From assembly GCA_014729615.1 (NCBI GenBank), contig WJJQ01000060.1, positions 1-28,553 on the forward strand: 28,553 bases of DNA, read 5' to 3'. Below the pieces are notes generated by a model that did no database searches, was not told the DNA's origin, and saw only the letters and a list, made by a program, of their open reading frames with translations. The position numbers and the translations under genes are program-made. Below are positions 8,312 to 16,936 of this stretch, piece after piece; position 1 is the first letter of the stretch, and every line of letters starts with the position of its first letter. The DNA is from Candidatus Peregrinibacteria bacterium. Its GTDB lineage: Bacteria; Patescibacteriota; Gracilibacteria; UBA1369.

Positions 8312-9871
8312 ATGTCTGAAAATACATATATTAACGAATTTGAGGAAAGAAAACGCAAAGTAAATGAATTGCGTGAAATGGGTGTTAATCCATATCCCGA
8401 AAGGTATGAAAGAGATCAAAATATTGCGGCAGTTAAAGCACTTAGTGATGACACCAAACAACGAGAACTTGAGCAGATTCTCGAGAATCCTCATGTAAAT
8501 GTTAATACCTGCGGGCGCATAATGCTGGTCAGGTCTCATGGCAAATTGACTTTTGCACAGTTGAAAGATCATACGGGGCAAATGCAAATTTGTTTTATGA
8601 AAAATTTTGTAGGTGAAGAAAGTTACGCATTGGTTAAGAAACTGGATATTGCCGACTTTGTGGGAGTGAAGGGGGAATTATTTGTAACAAAGCATGGTGA
8701 ATTGACGATTTTGGTTAAAGAATTTGAGTTGCTGGGAAAAACATTGCGACCTTTGCCGGAAAAATTTCATGGATTGAAAGATACTGAGAGCCTTTACAGA
8801 TACAGATATTTGGACCTGTTAACGAATCAAGAATCTTTCAATAGGTTTGTGATGAGAACAAAGCTAATTAAAGAAATGCGAAAATACATGGATTCTCATG
8901 GGTTCATGGAGGTTGAAACTCCCGTTTTGACTTCAATAGCATCGGGGGCGGCGGCCAAACCGTTTGAAACACATCACAATGCGTTGGATATACCAATGTT
9001 TTTACGGATCGCGCCGGAAACCTATTTAAAAAGATGCATTGTTGGTGGCTTTGACAGGGTCTATGAAATTGCCCGTTGTTTCAGAAATGAAGGGATGGAT
9101 CCATCACATTTGCAGGAGTTCACAATGCTTGAATATTACGGCGCGTATTGGAATTACGAAGACAACATGAATTTCACGGAAAAGTTTTTGTCAACGGTTA
9201 TTAAAGAAGTAGTGGGAAGTTTGGAAGTAGAATGTCTGGATAGAGAGGGAAATCCACAAAAAATTGATTTCACTCCGCCATGGCCGAGACATGAATTCGC
9301 AAAACTGATTGAGAAAGATTGCGGAATAAATATTCTGGATTTTTATACGGATGGTGTTGGAAATGTGGATAATTTACGTAATGAAATAAAGAAAAAAGGC
9401 ATTCATATAGAAAAAATGGAAACGATGGGATTTGGAAATTTATGTGATTCTCTTTATAAGAAAGTATCAAGACCTCAGTTAATACAGCCATGTTTCGTTA
9501 TTAAGCATCCCGTAGACACCAAACCGCTCGCGCGCAAAAATGATGAGGACGCGAGACTGGCCGACACGTTTCAGGTTTTGGTTAATACATGGGAAATAGT
9601 GAATGCCTATAGTGAGCTTGTGGATCCCGTTGACCAAAGAGAAAGGCTGGAAAGACAGGCGCAGGCCAAAGAAGCGGGCGATGAAGACGCCATGCCGATG
9701 GATGAAGATTATCTACTTTCCATGGAACATGGAATGCCTCCAATTTCGGGTTGGGGACTTGGTATAGACAGATTCATGGCACTTCTTTCGGGGCAGGACA
9801 ATTTGAAAGATACGGTTTTGTTTCCAATAATGAAACCCGAACCCCATCACCAGGCCGAATCTGAAGAGTAA
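8312..9871 (+). CDS. lysS: Lysyl-tRNA synthetase, class II
   Basis: LysRS charges tRNA-Lys with lysine in the cytoplasm. The 519-aa protein has an N-terminal OB-fold anticodon-binding domain (about residues 60-150: VNTCGRIMLVRSHGKLTF). A class II catalytic core follows: motif 1 FMEVETPVL (about 198), motif 2 YEIARCFRNEG followed by HLQEFTMLEYYGAY (about 251-278), and motif 3 GWGLGIDRFMALL (about 480). An in-frame TTG at 8291 would add seven residues (MAFFLLH), but the ATG at 8312 gives the normal N-terminus. A TATAAT at 8261-8266 may be its -10 box, though the -35 is unclear. There is no Shine-Dalgarno site. It ends 7 nt before the O-antigen-ligase-like gene, so the two may be co-transcribed. 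Confidence 0.95.
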   Translation: MSENTYINEFEERKRKVNELREMGVNPYPERYERDQNIAAVKALSDDTKQRELEQILENPHVNVNTCGRIMLVRSHGKLTFAQLKDHTGQMQICFMKNFVGEESYALVKKLDIADFVGVKGELFVTKHGELTILVKEFELLGKTLRPLPEKFHGLKDTESLYRYRYLDLLTNQESFNRFVMRTKLIKEMRKYMDSHGFMEVETPVLTSIASGAAAKPFETHHNALDIPMFLRIAPETYLKRCIVGGFDRVYEIARCFRNEGMDPSHLQEFTMLEYYGAYWNYEDNMNFTEKFLSTVIKEVVGSLEVECLDREGNPQKIDFTPPWPRHEFAKLIEKDCGINILDFYTDGVGNVDNLRNEIKKKGIHIEKMETMGFGNLCDSLYKKVSRPQLIQPCFVIKHPVDTKPLARKNDEDARLADTFQVLVNTWEIVNAYSELVDPVDQRERLERQAQAKEAGDEDAMPMDEDYLLSMEHGMPPISGWGLGIDRFMALLSGQDNLKDTVLFPIMKPEPHHQAESEE

Positions 9872-9878
9872 CGCAATT

Positions 9879-11636
9879 ATGGAAAAAACATTAAAAGTAA
9901 TTAAAAAGGTATATTTATATGTGCTTGCTTTGCTGCCACTGGCTCTGCAGTACTACCCCACCGCCAATAAATTCGACCTGATACGTTATTTTTCACCGTA
10001 CTACATTGTGGCGGCATTTATTTTGGCGGGATTCGCGCTTTTTTGGTTCAGTGAAAAGCGTGTGGCTAAATTGAATTGGGTGATTTTGGCTTTTATAGTA
10101 ATTAGCAGTTTGTCTTTTATTTTCGCGGATGTGAAATCATTCGGTTTTGCTGAAATATTCATGCTTTGGCTGGTCGGAATTACAATGACATTTCTGGGAG
10201 TGAAAGAAGCTCGGGACGAGCTGAGAAAAATTCTGCCTTTTGCTTTGAGTGCAATTTTAATCGCCAATGTTTTAGGGGGAATCGCCACATACATGTCCAC
10301 GGATCATTTAAGATTTTTCGGCCTTTTTTATAATCCCGAGATTAAGGCCGATGCCTGGCCAAACGCTTTTGCAAACTTCTTTTTACTAAGTTTCCCATTT
10401 TTTCTGTTTTGGCTTTTCAAAAAAAATAAAAAGTATACAAGTTTAAAATTGTTACTGACGGCATTAGTTTTTTCCGGGTTTATTTTAACCGTTTCGCGTG
10501 CGGGATACATTGCTTTGGCAATTGAAATCGTATTATTGCTGATTTTTTTGAAACCAAGAATGAAAGTAGTTTTCAGTGCAATGCTTGTTTTTTTTATGGG
10601 ACTTGGATTCACATCAATAATCAATTACGGTAAAGACATATATTGGGACACAACAAACATAGGACAGAGAATAGCTTTTAATGAAGCCGGTGGCACGACT
10701 TCTATAGCCGAAAGGTCGGAATTTTTCGCGGGATCATTCAAGTTAATCGGTGATGATTTGCTTTTGGGTAGCGGGCCTGTCAGCTTCAGGTGGGTTTATC
10801 CTCAATATCAAAAGGGATTACTGGCCGTGTCCGATCATCCACATAACGTATTGTTGAAATATGGTGTCGAACGGGGACTGGTTGTAATGATTATGTTTGT
10901 AATATTTTTATTGATTGTTTATAGCAACAATGGACCCTTAAACAAGAAAGCCGAAGAGTATGACAAGATAGCCTGGGCGGGATTGCTGGGATTATTGGCT
11001 CACAGTATGGTTGATTTTAATTTGAATTTTTTCACGATTTATTTTTCTTTTTGGCTTGTGATAATTTCATTAACCAAGCTACAGAAATTGAAAATAAATT
11101 ACTGGGCTCTAGCTTTAGTTGTTATGGTAATTGCGGGTACGGTTTTCGTTCGCTTAGAGACTGTAAGATTGCGTGAGTTGTTTGATAATCCCGAAAAAAC
11201 AAAAATAACTTCATATGCGCCGGCTATTCCGGGATACTCAATTTTGCAGTTGTATAATGACAATATTGAATCAAAAAAAGAAATACGCCTGGCTATATTG
11301 AATAAGCAACTGGAAGTGAATCCTTATGATCCCGGCGCCTGGTCCAGACTTGCCAAAGAAAGACTTCAAAGCAATAAAACGGATGAAGCAGAACAAATAT
11401 ATGATCGCATTATAAATGACATTGATCCTAAAAACACATTTGAATATTACGCCGATTATTTGGAACTGCTGCAGGATCAAAACGATACCGATAAAATTGA
11501 ATTATTGCGTGAAAGCCTTGATCCCATGCTTAGTGAATATAATAAACTTAAAGAAGCAAATGTGCATTTCATCCAATCCAAGAACGAAGAAGAATATGTG
11601 GAAAGGATTGAATCCGTATTGAACGGCCAATCTTAA
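9879..11636 (+). CDS. O-antigen ligase/Wzy-like membrane polymerase with TPR tail, 585 aa
   Basis: The first roughly 430 residues contain about ten to twelve membrane segments. A periplasmic loop carries the family signature DHPHNVLLKYGVERG, the conserved His and Glu region of the Wzy_C/WaaL family. SRAGYIALAIE matches the other conserved arginine site. This family polymerises surface glycans or ligates them to lipid or protein. The C-terminal part (from about 470) is soluble, and LEVNPYDPGAWSRLAKERLQ and TDEAEQIYDRIINDID look like TPR helical pairs. This combination is seen in bacterial proteins with a Wzy core and could make a protein-glycan ligase. Substrate cannot be read from sequence. 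The gene follows lysS by 7 nt. Confidence 0.82.
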   Translation: MEKTLKVIKKVYLYVLALLPLALQYYPTANKFDLIRYFSPYYIVAAFILAGFALFWFSEKRVAKLNWVILAFIVISSLSFIFADVKSFGFAEIFMLWLVGITMTFLGVKEARDELRKILPFALSAILIANVLGGIATYMSTDHLRFFGLFYNPEIKADAWPNAFANFFLLSFPFFLFWLFKKNKKYTSLKLLLTALVFSGFILTVSRAGYIALAIEIVLLLIFLKPRMKVVFSAMLVFFMGLGFTSIINYGKDIYWDTTNIGQRIAFNEAGGTTSIAERSEFFAGSFKLIGDDLLLGSGPVSFRWVYPQYQKGLLAVSDHPHNVLLKYGVERGLVVMIMFVIFLLIVYSNNGPLNKKAEEYDKIAWAGLLGLLAHSMVDFNLNFFTIYFSFWLVIISLTKLQKLKINYWALALVVMVIAGTVFVRLETVRLRELFDNPEKTKITSYAPAIPGYSILQLYNDNIESKKEIRLAILNKQLEVNPYDPGAWSRLAKERLQSNKTDEAEQIYDRIINDIDPKNTFEYYADYLELLQDQNDTDKIELLRESLDPMLSEYNKLKEANVHFIQSKNEEEYVERIESVLNGQS

Positions 11637-11647
11637 ATGGTTATACT
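11619..11647 (+). promoter_or_regulatory. Promoter of guaA
   Basis: TTGAAC (11619-11624), a 17-bp spacer and TATACT (11642-11647) lie at the end of the preceding gene. They predict a leader of about 14 nt before the guaA ATG. Confidence 0.5.
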
Positions 11648-11668
11648 CGGTCTGTTAAAAATTTTTTT

Positions 11669-13477
11669 ATGGATAAAATCGCAGTTTTAGATTTTGGCGG
11701 ACAGTACGCGCATTTGATTGCCAATAGGATCCGTCGCTTGAACGTTTACAGCGAAATCGTCGACGCGGATATACCGGCTGAAAAGCTTAAAGATTACAAG
11801 GGAATTATTTTTTCGGGAGGGCCGCAAAGTGTGTATGACATTGATTCAATCAAAGCGGATGAGGCAATTCTGGATTTGGGAGTGCCATTGCTTGGAATTT
11901 GTTATGGTCATCAATTGCTTGCTTTTATGCAGGGAAGCGAGGTCAGGCATGACAAGCAATCAAGTGAATTCGGACTTACGAATATGAAGGTTAAAAAAGC
12001 CGAAGGTCTTTTTAAATCACTTGATGATGAAGAAGTTGTCTGGATGAGTCATGGCGATATTGTGGCTGAATTGCCTTCCGGCTATGAAGTAATAGGCTCA
12101 ACAGAAAAAGGTGAATGGGCGGCAATAGCAAATTTTGAAAAGAATTTTTATGGCGTGCAATTTCATCTTGAAGTAACACATACAAAATCCGGAATGCAAA
12201 TGTTGCAAAATTTTTTGGATCTATGTCAGGTTAAAAAGGAATGGAGCATTGAAAAATTCATTGAAAACGAGGTAAAAGCGATTGAAAAGAAAGTGGGAGA
12301 TAAGAAAGTTTTTATGCTGGTAAGCGGTGGTGTCGACAGTACGGTCGCGTTTGTATTGCTATCGCGGGCTTTGGGAGCGGAAAGAGTGTACGGCTTATTT
12401 GTGGATACCGGTTTTTTGAGATGGAAAGAAAGAGAAAAAGTTGAGAAAACTTTGCGTAATGCCGGTTTTACAAATTTGCACGTCAAAGATGCGAGTAATG
12501 AATATTATGAAGCTTTGAAAGGGATTTTTGATCCGGAATTAAAGCGAAAAATAATTGGAGATTTGTTTATTGAAGTTCAACAAAAAATTGTTGAAGAATT
12601 GCAGCTGGATCCTAATGAATGGTTGCTTGGTCAGGGCACTATTTATCCCGATACTATTGAAAGCGGAGGCACGAAGCATGCCGCTAAAATAAAGACACAT
12701 CATAATAGGGTGGAGGCTATTGAAAAATTAATCGAGGAAGGAAAAGTAATCGAACCCATTGCACAATTATATAAAGATGAGGTCAGAAAAGTGGGGGAAG
12801 AAATGGGATTACCAAAGGAAATGGTATGGCGTCATCCTTTTCCCGGACCGGGACTGGCGGTTCGATGTCTGTGTGCGAAGGAAGAATTTTATCCGGAAGG
12901 ATATGCCGTGGTTGAAGGCAAAATTAATGATGAAATTGAAAAAACCGGTATTTCGGCCAGGATTTTGCCACTTCAAAGTGTAGGAGTGCAGGGAGATTAT
13001 AGAACTTACAGGAATCCATTACTTTTAAAAATTAATGATAGCTTGGACTGGAAAATGATTAATCAACTGGCTACCCAATTGATTAATCAAAACGAAATAG
13101 TTAACAGAGCGTTGGTACATTGCCGGCCGGTTGAAATTGAACATATGTATGTAAATGAAAGTTTTTTAACGCCTGAAAGAATTGAACTTTTGCAAAAAGC
13201 CGATGATATTGTGGATAATTTTATAAAGGAAAATAAGATAAATGATGACATATGGCAGTTTCCGACCGTATTGGCTCCTTTAAGCGTTAATTCAGCCCGG
13301 GGAGAAACAGTTATTTTAAGACCGGTTCAGTCTGAAGAAGCAATGACCGCGAATTTTTATCCCATGCAAAAAGCATTGCTTGAAGAATTATGCGATCGTT
13401 TAATGGAACTGGATGGAATTACAGCCGTATTTTTCGATGTTACAAACAAACCGCCCGGAACAATTGAATGGGAATAA
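11669..13477 (+). CDS. guaA: GMP synthase (glutamine-hydrolysing), long form
   Basis: GuaA makes GMP from XMP, ATP and glutamine. The class I glutaminase domain (1 to about 190) has its triad: Cys78 in GICYGHQ, then His166 and Glu168 in QFHLEVTH (the usual Pro is Leu). The ATP pyrophosphatase domain has the PP-loop SGGVDST at about 219-225. The C-terminal dimerisation domain ends with the standard NKPPGTIEWE. At 602 aa it is longer than the usual bacterial enzyme of about 510-525. The extra length is in the C-terminal domain after RHPFPGPGLAVRCL, between GVQGDYRTYRN and the LRPVQSEEAMTA segment. That position recalls the insertion of the longer eukaryotic-type enzymes. Function is secure; the subtype is noteworthy. 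Confidence 0.96.
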   Translation: MDKIAVLDFGGQYAHLIANRIRRLNVYSEIVDADIPAEKLKDYKGIIFSGGPQSVYDIDSIKADEAILDLGVPLLGICYGHQLLAFMQGSEVRHDKQSSEFGLTNMKVKKAEGLFKSLDDEEVVWMSHGDIVAELPSGYEVIGSTEKGEWAAIANFEKNFYGVQFHLEVTHTKSGMQMLQNFLDLCQVKKEWSIEKFIENEVKAIEKKVGDKKVFMLVSGGVDSTVAFVLLSRALGAERVYGLFVDTGFLRWKEREKVEKTLRNAGFTNLHVKDASNEYYEALKGIFDPELKRKIIGDLFIEVQQKIVEELQLDPNEWLLGQGTIYPDTIESGGTKHAAKIKTHHNRVEAIEKLIEEGKVIEPIAQLYKDEVRKVGEEMGLPKEMVWRHPFPGPGLAVRCLCAKEEFYPEGYAVVEGKINDEIEKTGISARILPLQSVGVQGDYRTYRNPLLLKINDSLDWKMINQLATQLINQNEIVNRALVHCRPVEIEHMYVNESFLTPERIELLQKADDIVDNFIKENKINDDIWQFPTVLAPLSVNSARGETVILRPVQSEEAMTANFYPMQKALLEELCDRLMELDGITAVFFDVTNKPPGTIEWE

Positions 13478-13478
13478 A

Positions 13479-14648
13479 TTACGAAATCAAAGTAAGAATA
13501 CCACCCGCAACCAAAGGTATAATTAAATTATCATCAATAATTTTGTCCAATCTGGGTACCATGGCCGACTCCAGAAACATTGCGCCGGTTGCGGCTATAA
13601 AGGCTTTATCAAAATCAACAAAAGTGTAAGCGGCAAGAGTGGTTAAAACAATTGCCAGTAATAATCCCTCGTAATGTTTTTCTCTGTTAAACGGTAATTT
13701 GTGGTTTCCAAAATAAATGCCAACGATTGGTGAAACCGCGTCTCCAATTACCATTATTGTAATGGCCGCGAAAGCTATGTTGGTTTCAAACAGAATAATT
13801 GATAAAAAAATACCCAAAATCATAAAAAAAGCGCCTTTACCCGGGAATCTGTTAATATCTTGCCCTCTTTCAAAATAATGTAAAATGCTATGAATAAGCG
13901 GAATTTTATAATGCCTGCTCAGCACAGACAAGATTGCCCCAATTACAAGCACCAAAGCCAAAATTTCAGCATTCAGCAAATCAAATTTAAGAAGAAAAAT
14001 CAGCAATATTCCCGTTAAAACATGCGTTATTTGCCTTCTGACCTCTTTCTTGGTTTTAGCGTGAAAAATAATTTTCTCGTACAAACTGTATTTTTTTTCC
14101 AGCCATAAAATAATATGGGCGATTGAATAACCTATCAAACCGCCGAAAATCACATCGCTGACATAATGCACTCCCAAATATGGACGGCTTATTACAATCA
14201 ACAAATAAAACGTAATCAAAGAAATTACAGCGAATTTCGATTTAAAAGTTCTCTTTAAAAAAGGTATAAGCGCCATACTGAATGCCGCGTGCATACTGGG
14301 AAAGGTATACCCCGTGGCGTATGTGAGAGCTTTAATTTCAAGTTCGGGATTAACGAACGGTCGGTGAATTAAGAATGTCTTTTTCATGAGATAAGCCAAT
14401 TCAACACTAATCAAGCAAGCCAAAAAAATAAGAACTATTTCTTTGTATTTCTTTGAAAAGACAGCATAGGCAAACAGAGTACTGGTTACCGCGAATAATC
14501 CTATGTCTGTAACAAAAAGGTTGATTTGACTGATTAACGGGATGCGATTGTTCTGAATAATTTCAAGTAATGTATTGTCAAAAAGAAGGCTTAACCAGGT
14601 TAAAATGAAAGCGGCCAGAATTGTTATGATAGTTCTTGATTTGATCAT
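13479..14648 (-). CDS. Fusion: PAP2-family lipid phosphatase plus dolichol-kinase-like domain, 389 aa
   Basis: The N-terminal half (1 to about 185) is a PAP2 integral membrane phosphatase with all three motifs: KX6RP (Lys89 to Pro97), PSMH (117-120) and SRX5HX3D (Ser154 to Asp165). The C-terminal half (about 200-389) has many membrane segments and the pattern of the CTP-dependent polyprenol/diacylglycerol kinase and cytidylyltransferase-like families: RRQITHVLTGI, NRFPGKGAFFMILG, and GDAVSPIVGIYFGNHKLP followed by KHYEGLL. The first domain should remove, and the second add, phosphate on a lipid carrier. The start codon overlaps the murI stop (ATGA), tying it to wall synthesis and suggesting undecaprenyl or another polyprenol as substrate. 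The PAP2 call is strong; the kinase call is moderate. Confidence 0.82.
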   Translation of the reverse strand: MIKSRTIITILAAFILTWLSLLFDNTLLEIIQNNRIPLISQINLFVTDIGLFAVTSTLFAYAVFSKKYKEIVLIFLACLISVELAYLMKKTFLIHRPFVNPELEIKALTYATGYTFPSMHAAFSMALIPFLKRTFKSKFAVISLITFYLLIVISRPYLGVHYVSDVIFGGLIGYSIAHIILWLEKKYSLYEKIIFHAKTKKEVRRQITHVLTGILLIFLLKFDLLNAEILALVLVIGAILSVLSRHYKIPLIHSILHYFERGQDINRFPGKGAFFMILGIFLSIILFETNIAFAAITIMVIGDAVSPIVGIYFGNHKLPFNREKHYEGLLLAIVLTTLAAYTFVDFDKAFIAATGAMFLESAMVPRLDKIIDDNLIIPLVAGGILTLIS

Positions 14649-15451
14649 GTAATTTTAACTCTTATAATATCTTCTTTTTTGAGTGGATAAAACTTGTAAC
14701 CTATTTGGAAAAAACGGTCTTCGGAGTCAGTGGTTAAATACTGTCTTGTACCTTTTTTTGTGAGCAGTTCGCTTATTTCTTTGTGTCTTTCAAGATATTC
14801 TTCAAGACTTTTTGCGACAATTAAGCCCGGATTCGGTACTTTAACTCTTTTTCCCATTATTTTTTTTATTTTTTTTAATAAAACCGGATAATGGGTGCAT
14901 CCCAGAATCAATGTATCAACATTATAAGATTTTAAAGGCTTAAGATATTTTTTTAGAATACTGATTGTTTCAGGTTTATTGGCATAATCTTCTTCAATCA
15001 AGGGGACTAAAAGCGGGCAGGCCCTTTGGTAAACCTCCGCATTGGGGGCTATTTTTTGAATTTCTGTTTTATAACTCTTTGAATTAACTGTACCGCGCGT
15101 GCCTATTACTCCAATACTAATTGAATTGGCACCCGCATATTCGGCAAGGGGTCTTAAAACTCCCAAAATCTTTTTGTCCGTAATACCCGGTTTGCGCAAA
15201 TAATCTTCCTGAATTTCTTTTAAAACCAATGCAGAGGCGGTATTACATGCGATAATTATTAATTTACATCCTTTTTCCAAAAGAAAATCAATGCCCTCGC
15301 GTGTAAATCTAAGCACAGAATCATGGCTATGGTTGCCATAAGGTGCTCTGGCACTGTCTCCCAAATACATATAGTCGTATTCAGGCAGGACTTTAGTTAG
15401 CTCTTTCAAAACCGTTAAACCTCCAAAACCTGAATCAAAAACGCCAATCAT
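14645..15451 (-). CDS. murI: Glutamate racemase
   Basis: MurI converts L- to D-glutamate for peptidoglycan stem peptides. The 268-aa protein starts with the family's FDSGFGGLTVLKEL, and both catalytic cysteines are present: Cys69 in ACNTAS and Cys185 in GCTHYP. YLGDSARAPYG is also conserved. The gene ends in TGA within an ATGA overlap with the PAP2/kinase fusion, so the two form a coupled unit. It diverges from the DUF881 pair across about 90 bp. This overlap also shows that TGA is read as stop in this organism. Confidence 0.96.
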   Translation of the reverse strand: MIGVFDSGFGGLTVLKELTKVLPEYDYMYLGDSARAPYGNHSHDSVLRFTREGIDFLLEKGCKLIIIACNTASALVLKEIQEDYLRKPGITDKKILGVLRPLAEYAGANSISIGVIGTRGTVNSKSYKTEIQKIAPNAEVYQRACPLLVPLIEEDYANKPETISILKKYLKPLKSYNVDTLILGCTHYPVLLKKIKKIMGKRVKVPNPGLIVAKSLEEYLERHKEISELLTKKGTRQYLTTDSEDRFFQIGYKFYPLKKEDIIRVKIT

Positions 15452-15490
15452 AGAGTAAATTTCATTTATGTGTGATATTTAAACATATTT

Positions 15491-15521
15491 TTACTTTTTT
15501 ATCGACTTTTTGTAGTATGAT
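15491..15521 (+). promoter_or_regulatory. Candidate promoter of the DUF881 pair
   Basis: TATGAT (15516-15521) is a good -10 box about 20 nt before the ATG at 15541. The only -35-like box, TTACTT (15491-15496), is at a long 19-bp spacing, so support is limited. Confidence 0.35.
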
Positions 15522-15540
15522 GTATGTATAAAAAAAGACT

Positions 15541-16281
15541 ATGGAAAATGTAGAGAAAAAAAGCGCGGATCTTAAACTTGGAGCAATTTTCGTAATTACG
15601 GGAGTTTTAATTGGATTGCTGTTAACAATGCAGTTTAAAAGTTCTATTCCCGCATCCACTTTTGTGTCGGATGAAATAGAAGCACAAAAAGAAATCGTAG
15701 ACAGTTTTCTGGCAGATCAATCATTATTAAAAAATAAAATAGTGGGGTTGCGTGAAACAATAGCCGAAAAGCAAGACGAAGCCAAAATATATGTGGAAGA
15801 AAACAATCTTGAAAAACTAAAACAATTAAAGAATGTAATAGGTCTTGAAAGTATGCGTGGCCCCGGAGTACTAATTTCATTGGATGACGGACCTTTCATC
15901 GACAGGAGCAATGCTGAAAGAATTTCACAATCACTGATCAATGCTTCCGATTTGCGTGATGTGGTAAATTTACTGAGAGCGGCTGACGCTGAGGCAATAT
16001 CAATTAACGATCAACGCATTATTGCGACCACGCCCATTACATCTGTAGGTAACACAATTTTGGTAAATAATTTTCATTTATTGCCACCTTTCGATATTTC
16101 GGCAATAGGGGAAGCGGAACTGATACTGCAAAGATTGGATGAAGAAGGCACGCTTACAGATTTAAAAAAACGGGCAAATGAGTTGAAAATAAACATGGAT
16201 ATAGAAATAAAGGATGGATTGATGGTGCCCGCATATAATGGAAACTTATCGACAAAATATTTAAGTAAATCAAACGAATAA
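15541..16281 (+). CDS. DUF881 family membrane-anchored protein, 246 aa (first of pair)
   Basis: There is a single N-terminal membrane anchor (about residues 12-32, GAIFVITGVLIGLLL). A coiled-coil stretch follows (about 45-95), then the DUF881 core with MRGPGVLISLDDG, LLRAADAEAISINDQRI and SVGNTILVNNFHLLPPF. DUF881 proteins are typical of Firmicutes and Actinobacteria, where ylxW/ylxX-type genes lie close to division genes such as ftsAZ and divIB. Here the pair diverges from murI, also a wall gene. A role in division or envelope organisation is likely but unproven. The next DUF881 gene starts two bases after its stop. Confidence 0.85.
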   Translation: MENVEKKSADLKLGAIFVITGVLIGLLLTMQFKSSIPASTFVSDEIEAQKEIVDSFLADQSLLKNKIVGLRETIAEKQDEAKIYVEENNLEKLKQLKNVIGLESMRGPGVLISLDDGPFIDRSNAERISQSLINASDLRDVVNLLRAADAEAISINDQRIIATTPITSVGNTILVNNFHLLPPFDISAIGEAELILQRLDEEGTLTDLKKRANELKINMDIEIKDGLMVPAYNGNLSTKYLSKSNE

Positions 16282-16282
16282 A

Positions 16283-16924
16283 ATGAAGCAAAGAATCAAA
16301 AAAAGACATATTTTTTTACTGTTAACGGCAGTATTGCTTGGTTTATTAATAGCTTTGCAGGCAAAAACATTTACAAACATAGGTGATGTATTAAACAGAA
16401 ATGGCAGATCAGATATATTTCGTGAAATACAGGTTTTAAAAACAACAAACGATAACCTGAGCGATGAGGTAAAAAGCCTGGAAAAACAATTGGAAAAGTT
16501 GTCCAATAATCAGGATGCTTTAGCTTCGGTCGAAGATGAAATATTAAAATATCAATCATTATCCGGCGATAAAGAAGTTACTGGTCCCGGAATAAATTTA
16601 ACGATAGAGGGGCAAATAAATTCTATTTGGCTTATTGATATTGTTAACGAATTACTTGCCGCCGGAAGCGAAGCAATTAGCGTGAACGGAATCAGACTGG
16701 TAGACTCAACCATTGGCTTTGATACCATTCCAAATGGGCAAATATTGTTAAACAGTGTTATTATCAATTCGCCGTATAAAATTGAAGCTATTGGTGAAAG
16801 AGATGTCTTGGAAATGGCAATAAGCCAACCCAATGGTATTTTGGAACGAATGGAGAAAAGCCTCGAAAATGTGTCTTTCGAAGTGCAAGAAAAAGACTTA
16901 TTAGAAATGGATGCTGTAAGATAA
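16283..16924 (+). CDS. DUF881 family membrane-anchored protein, 213 aa (second of pair)
   Basis: This is a paralogue of the preceding gene with the same layout. The N-terminal membrane segment is about residues 10-27. A coiled coil follows with KTTNDNLSDEVKSLEKQL. The DUF881 core has EVTGPGINLTIEGQ, LLAAGSEAISVNGIRL and GQILLNSVIINSPYKIEAIG. The two proteins keep the same GPG and AxxAEAIS/SEAIS signatures but differ elsewhere, so they are an old duplication and may form a heteromer through their coiled coils. There is no intergenic space or separate promoter. The gene ends 12 bp from the convergent HTH membrane-protein gene. Confidence 0.85.
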   Translation: MKQRIKKRHIFLLLTAVLLGLLIALQAKTFTNIGDVLNRNGRSDIFREIQVLKTTNDNLSDEVKSLEKQLEKLSNNQDALASVEDEILKYQSLSGDKEVTGPGINLTIEGQINSIWLIDIVNELLAAGSEAISVNGIRLVDSTIGFDTIPNGQILLNSVIINSPYKIEAIGERDVLEMAISQPNGILERMEKSLENVSFEVQEKDLLEMDAVR

Positions 16925-16936
16925 TTACCAAATTTT

